From positions 1-64,000 of the forward strand of contig JAHFRP010000002.1 of the NCBI GenBank assembly GCA_023266195.1: DNA of 64,000 nucleotides. Reading direction: 5' to 3'. The notes beneath the pieces are model-generated. The model was given only the letters and a program-made list of their open reading frames with translations, was not told the origin of the DNA and did not search any database. The stretch is from Sulfuricella sp. (GTDB lineage: Bacteria; Pseudomonadota; Gammaproteobacteria; Burkholderiales; Sulfuricellaceae). Positions 6,344 through 12,241 of this stretch are shown piece by piece (within the stretch, counting starts at the first letter, position 1; every line of letters starts with the position of its first letter). The position numbers and the translations under genes were made by a program.

Positions 6344-8712
6344 TTTTTTCTCCTATAAAATTCAGGTAATTGGATAGACGTGTTTTTGTTCAAGTAGTCG
6401 CGGGCCTCAGCTCGCGACATGCTGCTGGCATCGCCGCCGGCGGCATTTACTGCTGCTGACATTTTCGCGGTCGGCGCCATGTCGCCGGCGTAGACTTTCG
6501 CCGGCGCCGGCGCCGATGCTGAAGGCGTCGGTGACCGCGGGCCGGCATCCGTCATAATATCGTTGCCGCGCCCGCCGCCGCCCCAGCCGCCCATGCTCAC
6601 GCCGCCTCCGCTGGCCGCAAACCCGCCTCCGCTGGCCGCAAACCCGCCGCCGCTGGCTGCACCGCCAACAGCAGCCGCACCGCCGCCAGGGGCGCCGCCG
6701 CCAGGGGCGCCGCCGCCAGGGGCGCCGCCCATCGGCGCCGGACCGCCGACCGATTCAGCACCGCCACCGCTCTTGCCGCCCTTGCCACCGCCACCGCCGC
6801 CGCCTGACGGCATGGCCGCGAACCCTTTTATGCCGCCGGACTGGGCGGACGGGCTGACGATGCCGCCGACATATGCTAATACGTTGTCGGCAAGGTGGGC
6901 GGGCAGCCGGAAGGCCATGCCGACCACGCCGAGCAGCATCGTTGTAAGCAAAATCAGGCTGCCGACAAAACTGAGCGGGCCGAAAATTCCGCCGGCTGCG
7001 ATACCGGTGAGCGTGGGCATAAACGTACTATTGATGATCTGCAGCAGGACCTCGACCACCGGCTCGGCGAGCATCAAGCCGAGTACGAGTAACACCGGCC
7101 GCATCAGCAGCGAAATCATGAGCGAGTAGCCGGGTCTCGCGGCCCCGGCGTGGTCGTCACCTTCCGGCCATAGGTGGCTGGCGGCCCACAGCGGCGCGGC
7201 CGCCATGGCTTCCACGACATTAATAATCCAGCCCGCGACCGCGGTCAGGAATTGGGTCGCAGGGATAGCCGGAATGATGATTTTGAGTGCGATTCCGGCT
7301 GCGGACAGGGGCAGGATCAACATCCAGGTGATAATCGGTGTCAGTGCGGCTGTGCCTTCTTTTAATCCAGGAAACGCCCCTACAACGTTGATCGCGACCA
7401 GCCCCCCGATAATCGCGTCAACCGCTGTCAACACGGCGTCGCCGGTCTGCCTGATGCGCATCAGCGGGTTGATTCCGGGGGTTGTGTATGCGTCGGCAAT
7501 CGCGTTGGATAAAGCTAAAAATGGAGCCGACATTTTATGAATAACCCAGTCCCAACCCGTTCCGCCCGTCCCGTCAACCTCCGCTGGCTGCTGCCGCGAT
7601 TGCGGCGGGGTCGCCTCTTGTATAACCGCCTCCGCCAGGTTTTTCGACCACTCGAAATCCGAGCGCCAATATGGGGGCAAGGCGTTGATCGATAACGGCA
7701 AAATCGGTAGCAGCTCCGGCATTGCCTGCACAGCTAATTCCGATTTCGTCGCCTGGTCCGCCAGCCGCCACCAGTACGCGCCGGCCAGCGCCCAGCCGTC
7801 GGTTGTGGCCTGATGTGACAAGCCGTCGCGGTCGGCACGGTCGCGGACTGAATCGGATGCGATCTGTATACTGTTGGCGTATTTGTCGGCGGCTGCACGG
7901 ACGGTCACGACCGCTGCCGGGATGTCGCTGGGCGCATATTGATTCGGCGTGCCCATTTTTACAGCCAGTGGCTGCAGATCGGCGATCAGCGTGCCGAGCG
8001 CTTGTTGATGCGCCAGAGCAACGGCGTCGGCGTCGGCGTCGGTTCCGGTCAACGGATTCAGCTTGACGCCGCCGCAAATGGCTTTTCCGAACTCGTCGCC
8101 ACCCCATGCGAGCGTCATCGTTGACTCGTCCCAGTGTGGGCCGACGTGCTGCCGCTGTTCGGGGTCTTCATAATTCAACACCGCGGTGCACACCTGCGCC
8201 TGCAGTAAATGCGCGGCCAAGGGGTAGGCGTCCGGCCGGTGCGGTGCCGCGATCGTGCCCGTCCGGCTGAACCAGTCGGCGCCGGTTTGCCAGAGCGCAT
8301 CAGCGCCGCCGACGCCCTGCAGCGCAATCCACATTACCAACGCCTGGACGGCTGAATAGCCACCCGCGGTCGGCATCAGCAATGCCGAGCCGGCGGCAAA
8401 ACGGACCGGCACCCACATACTCGACCATTTCTTACCGAGCAGCTCCCCGTCGTGCGCCGTGGCCATCGTGCCGACCAGGCTGCCGTAGGCGGCCAGGGCC
8501 GTGCCGCCAAGCAAGGCGATGATGTTCAGTTTCTGGAACAGGTCGCCGGCGATGGTCGGGCTGCCGGGCAAAACCGAGCCGACCGGGCCGAAAATCTGGC
8601 TGAGCCAGACGACCGACTGGTCAGTTGCCGGCGGCGACAGGTCCACCGGCAACCCGGCAAATGCAAATGCCGGGGCCAGGGCGAGAGCGATGAAATAAAT
8701 GAGTCGGATCAT
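6340..8712 (-). CDS. DotA/TraY-family type IV secretion membrane protein
   Basis: 790 residues with a signal-like N-terminus (MIRLIYFIALALAPAFAFAG), a first membrane region near 65-130, a long soluble domain around 150-380, and several membrane helices between about 420 and 610. The C-terminus is a long Gly/Ala-rich tail (GGAPGGGAPGGGAPGGG near 670). This architecture and the sequence around QIFGPVGSVLPGSPT fit the DotA/TraY family, a polytopic inner-membrane part of I-type (Dot/Icm, IncI) conjugation machines. It follows an IcmV/TraX-like gene, the same pairing as in IncI plasmids. No other I-type pore genes exist in the window. Confidence 0.8.
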   Translation of the reverse strand: MIRLIYFIALALAPAFAFAGLPVDLSPPATDQSVVWLSQIFGPVGSVLPGSPTIAGDLFQKLNIIALLGGTALAAYGSLVGTMATAHDGELLGKKWSSMWVPVRFAAGSALLMPTAGGYSAVQALVMWIALQGVGGADALWQTGADWFSRTGTIAAPHRPDAYPLAAHLLQAQVCTAVLNYEDPEQRQHVGPHWDESTMTLAWGGDEFGKAICGGVKLNPLTGTDADADAVALAHQQALGTLIADLQPLAVKMGTPNQYAPSDIPAAVVTVRAAADKYANSIQIASDSVRDRADRDGLSHQATTDGWALAGAYWWRLADQATKSELAVQAMPELLPILPLSINALPPYWRSDFEWSKNLAEAVIQEATPPQSRQQPAEVDGTGGTGWDWVIHKMSAPFLALSNAIADAYTTPGINPLMRIRQTGDAVLTAVDAIIGGLVAINVVGAFPGLKEGTAALTPIITWMLILPLSAAGIALKIIIPAIPATQFLTAVAGWIINVVEAMAAAPLWAASHLWPEGDDHAGAARPGYSLMISLLMRPVLLVLGLMLAEPVVEVLLQIINSTFMPTLTGIAAGGIFGPLSFVGSLILLTTMLLGVVGMAFRLPAHLADNVLAYVGGIVSPSAQSGGIKGFAAMPSGGGGGGGKGGKSGGGAESVGGPAPMGGAPGGGAPGGGAPGGGAAAVGGAASGGGFAASGGGFAASGGGVSMGGWGGGGRGNDIMTDAGPRSPTPSASAPAPAKVYAGDMAPTAKMSAAVNAAGGDASSMSRAEARDYLNKNTSIQLPEFYRRKK

Positions 8713-8714
8713 GA

Positions 8715-9224
8715 TCAGTCGTCCTCATTCGGCACAACACGGCCCGGTTTCAGCGGCCCGCGCAGTCCGGAAAACCAGTTTTCGGGCCGGCGCAGCCAGA
8801 TCAAATAATTACAAAAAAACCGATTTTTGATGCGCCACGAAAAAAACGAGTACGACAAAAACATGGTTGCCATCGCCCCGGCGATCGCCAGGTGTACCGT
8901 CAAAACAGCGAAATCCGTCGGATTGCGATAAATCGCAAATGCGATCGCTGCAATGGTTGCGGCAAGGTATATATAGGCAACAAACCGGTTTTCGAATAAA
9001 CGGTCGCGCAGGTCCTCGTCGCTCACCTGCAGCCGCTCGACGGCATCGGAAAATGTTTCGTGCCGGGCATTTTCGAAATCCGGCATGTACAGTTTTTTGG
9101 TGGTCGCGGCGAGGTCGCGCACGACCTCGCTGCCACGTTTTACGGACCGCGCAGCCGATGGCAGCCCGGTCGTTTCGGCCGCAAACCGTCCGGTTTTCTG
9201 AACAAATTTCAGGATTTTTCCCAT
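8715..9224 (-). CDS. IcmV/TraX-like type IV secretion protein
   Basis: 169 residues: a basic N-terminus (MGKILKFVQKTGRFAAETTG), a soluble stretch with DLRDRLFENRFVAYIYLA, then two hydrophobic segments at about 85-103 and 107-128, and a C-terminal RIKNRFFCNYLIWLRRPENW. This size, the two membrane helices and the position immediately before a DotA/TraY gene match IcmV of Dot/Icm systems and TraX of IncI plasmids. The similarity is by architecture and context, so the call is moderate. It would act in the inner membrane with the next protein. Confidence 0.65.
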   Translation of the reverse strand: MGKILKFVQKTGRFAAETTGLPSAARSVKRGSEVVRDLAATTKKLYMPDFENARHETFSDAVERLQVSDEDLRDRLFENRFVAYIYLAATIAAIAFAIYRNPTDFAVLTVHLAIAGAMATMFLSYSFFSWRIKNRFFCNYLIWLRRPENWFSGLRGPLKPGRVVPNEDD

Positions 9225-9237
9225 TTCGTGCCGACTC

Positions 9238-9600
9238 CTAGTTCAAAAAATCGGATATGAGAGCGTCGAACCGACGCTCCGCCGCCGGGCTGGTGGACGG
9301 GAGCACGCCGACCAGCAGGCCGGACAAAGCGGGGTGATTGATTTGAGAGGGGTGCTGGCAGACCAGGATCAGTTTTTTATCCAGCTGCCGAGCGGTCTCG
9401 ACGACCGCGATTAGCCCCTCCGGCGTCAGCGCCGGCGCTTCATCGATGACCAGCACATCGGCATCAAAAAACCCGTCCGGCAGCCGCGGGCCGGTGGCGA
9501 TCGCAACGCCGCCACGGGATTCGGCAAAAGCGGAAATCAGACGGGTTTTGCCAACACCGATTTGTCCGGCAAGAATCATTACGTTTTTGTTTGCATTCAT
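9238..9600 (-). CDS. Small P-loop ATPase
   Basis: The ATG at 9600, with GGAGA ten bases upstream, gives 120 residues. Residues 6-20 carry a Walker A motif (LAGQIGVGKTRLI), residues 57-64 a Walker B (DADVLVIDEAP), and LDKKLILVCQHPSQ looks like a sensor strand. It is much shorter than ordinary AAA proteins and seems to be a minimal P-loop domain. It sits between the relaxase and the TraX-like gene, all on the minus strand, so a role in DNA processing or pore assembly is plausible, but I do not recognise a named family. Confidence 0.65.
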   Translation of the reverse strand: MNANKNVMILAGQIGVGKTRLISAFAESRGGVAIATGPRLPDGFFDADVLVIDEAPALTPEGLIAVVETARQLDKKLILVCQHPSQINHPALSGLLVGVLPSTSPAAERRFDALISDFLN

Positions 9601-9625
9601 TTTTGGTTCTCCTGGTGGTTTAAGA

Positions 9626-10501
9626 TTACATTTCAACTTCTTGATTGCGCTGCTTTTTGTGCTTCTGCTGCTGGTCTTGCTGTTGTTGCTGTTTCATCAG
9701 GTCGCGGGCCAGTTTTCCGGCGCCACTGATTACAGTTGCCGCGGCTGCGGTTGCGGTCGGGGCGGCTTGCTGGGCCTGGCGGTCGTTGAGTTGAGATAAC
9801 AGGTTCCGGGCCGAATATTCGCGGCCGAGTTCAGAACCCTTTACCGGTGCGTGACCGTCGGCCTGGAATTTCAAGCCGGTCAGTACGCCGTCGCGGTTTC
9901 GGAATTCCTTGATTTCGATACCGTCGGCTTTCATCCGGTTTTTGAAATCGGACCAGTTTTTTGCTGAGTCCAGGTGCTTATCGACTTTCCCCCGGATTTC
10001 TGCGATCAGGCCGGCGCTGGCCTGTTTTTCCTGGCCACGACCGCATTGATGCAATCCGTATTTGGTTTCGATCGCGCGGCACGACTGCACAGCGCGGCGG
10101 TAGTCACCGATCTGCTCGCGGGCCAGGTGCCGGTCCAGGTCAACCCGATTTACTGTGATGTGGATGTGATCATGTTCGCGGTCGGTGTGTCGGACTGCGC
10201 ACCACTGGTGTTTGTCTGGATCCAGCCCCTGATCGGTTAAGAAGTCACGTGCAACCTCGTTCCAGCGCTCGTCGCTCAGTTTTCCGTCCTCGTGTGCAGC
10301 GGACAAGGCGAATCTCAACACCGGTTTCTTTACGTCGTCCCGGCTCACTGCTTCAAATTCGGCGGCCAGTGATTTCACATCCGTCCCAGCCATGTTTCCA
10401 CCGATCAACTCGGCCCGGTGCGGTTTACCGGATTTGCCAGGCCCGAAGTCGTAATCGAGCGCGGCCCGAAAACCAGAACCCTTGCTGATCTTCACAATCA
10501 T
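9626..10501 (-). CDS. mobA: MOBP-type relaxase (MobA/NikB-like)
   Basis: 291 residues. The N-terminal relaxase domain (1-170) shows the catalytic Tyr region near LDYDFGPGKSG, and the three-His metal motif appears as HTDREHDHIHITVNRVD near residue 110. The C-terminal part is helical and ends in a Gln/Lys-rich tail (QQQQQDQQQKHKKQ). Family knowledge: such enzymes nick oriT and stay bound to the 5' end during transfer. It overlaps mobC by four bases. The protein is short, without a primase or helicase domain; a separate primase gene is present elsewhere in the element. Confidence 0.9.
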   Translation of the reverse strand: MIVKISKGSGFRAALDYDFGPGKSGKPHRAELIGGNMAGTDVKSLAAEFEAVSRDDVKKPVLRFALSAAHEDGKLSDERWNEVARDFLTDQGLDPDKHQWCAVRHTDREHDHIHITVNRVDLDRHLAREQIGDYRRAVQSCRAIETKYGLHQCGRGQEKQASAGLIAEIRGKVDKHLDSAKNWSDFKNRMKADGIEIKEFRNRDGVLTGLKFQADGHAPVKGSELGREYSARNLLSQLNDRQAQQAAPTATAAAATVISGAGKLARDLMKQQQQQDQQQKHKKQRNQEVEM

Positions 10502-10812
10502 TTTCCGGCACCCATCACGGCCAGGCGCACGTCGGCGACACGGGTATTCAGCGCGGCGATCGTGTCAGCCAGATCCCTGATATCGATTTGGTTATGCCCG
10601 TGGAGCCGGTGCGCGATCTGGTTGAGATTACTGCCGACCCGAGCTAGATCCGCATACAGCCGGCGATTGACCGGCGGGACTGGCGGCGTGACGCGCAGGC
10701 CCAGGGCGGCAGCGACGGCGAACCGGCCCGGTTTCATACCGGCAGCGTTCGCGAGCTTGTTTAATGCGGCGGCCTCGTTTTCCGAGATCCGGGCGAATAG
10801 TACATTTTTCAT
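10498..10812 (-). CDS. mobC: Relaxosome accessory protein MobC
   Basis: 104 residues. The N-terminal VLFARISENEAAALNKLANA and the central YADLARVGSNLNQIAHRLHG are the hallmarks of MobC-type ribbon-helix-helix relaxosome proteins, which help open oriT for the relaxase. It overlaps the relaxase start by four bases, giving a mobC-mobA operon. An AT-rich stretch (ATATATATAG) lies directly upstream and may contain the promoter. Confidence 0.85.
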   Translation of the reverse strand: MKNVLFARISENEAAALNKLANAAGMKPGRFAVAAALGLRVTPPVPPVNRRLYADLARVGSNLNQIAHRLHGHNQIDIRDLADTIAALNTRVADVRLAVMGAGK

Positions 10813-11208
10813 ATATATATAGACTCCATAAAATTGGTGATTGCGTTTGCCTAGTATCTTAGGCGGCCGCTATCATGTCAAATATCGTTCAGCGTCAACG
10901 TGTTAAAAATCGATAGTATTTAATCAGGTTTTGTGATTACGGGGATTTTTCGGCATCCTAAGAAATCGCTGATCGCTAGTATCCGCGCGGCTTGTAGCTG
11001 GATCGAAAATATTTTTACGGTGACATTAAATAATTTTCGGTAGCGGGGTGTTGCGCTTCGTTACTGAGATAGCGATATGGGAAATATATTTCATGCCGTC
11101 GGCACATATTGGCAACTGCTGTTCAGTGAGTAATGGCGAGTGTTTCCGGCTGTTTTAAGGTTGCCTGATTGTTGCCGCCATGGGAAATATGTTGCGCTAA
11201 AATAACTG
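10813..11208. other. AT-richer intergenic control region
   Basis: No gene is visible between mobC and the divergent regulator. The region has two copies of CTAGTATC (10851-10858 and 10975-10982), the small inverted repeat GCCTA-GTATCT-TAGGC, a CATCCTA motif near 10951 reminiscent of nic regions, and two copies of ATGGGAAATAT (11077-11087, 11180-11190). It is a candidate for mobCA promoters and possibly part of oriT, but nothing here is decisive. Confidence 0.4.
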
Positions 11209-11257
11209 TTGTCATTTTTGGTGACAGTCACTATAATTAAATTATTGTGACGGTCAC
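11209..11257 (+). promoter_or_regulatory. Sigma-70 promoter with two palindromic operators
   Basis: TTGTCA (11209-11214) and TATAAT (11232-11237) are separated by 17 bp, close to ideal. GTGACAGTCAC (11221-11231) lies between them and GTGACGGTCAC (11247-11257) just downstream. A third copy, GTGACTGTCAC, is at 11538-11548 across the stop of the gene this promoter drives. The placement would let a bound regulator block the polymerase, so autoregulation by the adjacent gene product is likely. Confidence 0.75.
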
Positions 11258-11271
11258 TTGAAAGGAATGAA

Positions 11272-11541
11272 ATGAAGCAGGCAGAAGACAAGCGTACTTA
11301 TGAGTTGATCCCGACTCGTCGGGGTCGTGGTCGGCCGGCAACCGGCGAAGCTCGGACGCCGGCGGAACGGAAAAGGGATCAGCGGGAACGGGATCGGGAG
11401 TTGATTTTCGGTGCGAACACCGACGAGGCGCGGCTGACCGAGACCGGTTTGATTGAGGCGATCGGTTTGCCGGCGAAATTCTCGGAACTCTCAAAAGCGG
11501 CTTGGCTTGAACTCGGTCGGCGGCGTGGGTGGTTGCCGTGA
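11272..11541 (+). CDS. Probable plasmid-type transcription regulator
   Basis: 89 residues, strongly basic in the first half (PTRRGRGRPATGEARTPAER with an AT-hook-like RGRGRPA) and ending LSKAAWLELGRRRGWLP. It is preceded by AAGGAATGAA and by a strong promoter with palindromic operators. Small proteins with this layout occur in control regions of mobilizable plasmids. I do not recognise a named family; DNA binding is inferred from composition and from the operators flanking the gene on both sides. Confidence 0.6.
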   Translation: MKQAEDKRTYELIPTRRGRGRPATGEARTPAERKRDQRERDRELIFGANTDEARLTETGLIEAIGLPAKFSELSKAAWLELGRRRGWLP

Positions 11542-11571
11542 CTGTCACGTTTATTTAGCCGGTCGGTCTCG

Positions 11572-11627
11572 TTGTCGTGTGCGACAACGATTGATCTGTT
11601 TCGATTCCCGGTTGTCGCTGGCGACAA
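11572..11627. promoter_or_regulatory. Pair of TTGTCG-N4-CGACAA palindromes
   Basis: Two 16-bp palindromes, 11572-11587 with spacer TGTG and 11612-11627 with spacer CTGG, have centres 40 bp apart, close to four helical turns. Identical half sites and matched spacing suggest cooperative binding by a dimeric regulator or relaxosome protein. They can also form cruciform hairpins. Confidence 0.65.
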
Positions 11628-11726
11628 TCCGGGGATCGGATCGATCACCCCGTCGCCAGGTTCACCGGCGCCGGATCCTGGGCGCAGCCCGGAACCCAAT
11701 AACTGAGCCGAAGGCGATGGCAACCT

Positions 11727-11770
11727 GCTCCCCGCTTGCGGGAGCCTACACTTGCTATCTACCTTCCTGA
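11727..11770 (+). other. Candidate oriT (hairpin plus nic-like sequence)
   Basis: A hairpin GCTCCCCGC-TT-GCGGGAGC with one bulged C (11727-11745) is followed by CCTACACTTGCTATC and then CTTCCTGA. In IncP-type origins a CCCGC/GCGGG hairpin is followed by CCTACTTCACCTATCCTG with the nick after the last G. Order and wording are similar, and the element encodes a MOBP relaxase. The exact nick site is not certain, since CTATCTACC does not match the consensus end. Confidence 0.45.
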
Positions 11771-11877
11771 TTCCTTACGTTTTGCGCGCATCGTCTGTCC
11801 TTTCCTTCCGAAACCCGCATGGATCAGGTCTTTTCGGTCTGTCCTTAGTACCGGTAACACTGTTTGTTTTGCGGACC

Positions 11878-12235
11878 GGACACACCGGGTGGACACACCG
11901 GGACACACCGGGACACATCGGCGGTGGACACACCGGGCCGTCACGGCACGGTGAACCCCGACTGGCCCCACAGGCCAGGCGGCTGACCGAACGGCGAGCG
12001 CGTAGCGCCAGTGAGGTTGGGGTTGCGGTGGACACACCGGGCCGTCACGGCACGGTGAACCCCGACTGGCCCCACAGGCCAGGCGGCTGACCGAACGGCG
12101 AGCGCGTAGCGCCAGTGAGGTTGGGGTTGCGGTGGACACACCGGGCCGTCACGGCACGGTGAACCCCGACTGGCCCCACAGGCCAGGCGGCTGACCGAAC
12201 GGCGAGCGCGTAGCGCCAGTGAGGTTGGGGTTGCG
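11878..12235. repeat. Iteron-like repeats and three 104-bp direct repeats
   Basis: GGACACACCGGG occurs at 11878, 11891, 11901, in a variant at 11911, and at 11926. The last of these begins the first of three 104-bp units at 11924-12027, 12028-12131 and 12132-12235, which look identical. Each unit also holds the small inverted repeat CTGGCC-CCACA-GGCCAG and a GGCG...CGCC stem. No spacers separate the units, so this is not a CRISPR array. The array ends six bases before the stop of the coupling protein gene. A partition, origin or transfer site is plausible. Confidence 0.9.
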
Positions 12236-12241
12236 GACAAA

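Noticed and set aside
6563-7129. Pro-rich plus-strand frame
   Set aside because: It is the reverse of the Gly-rich tail of the TraY/DotA-like protein.
11924-12235. CRISPR array
   Set aside because: The 104-bp units are contiguous with no variable spacers, and no cas genes are present.
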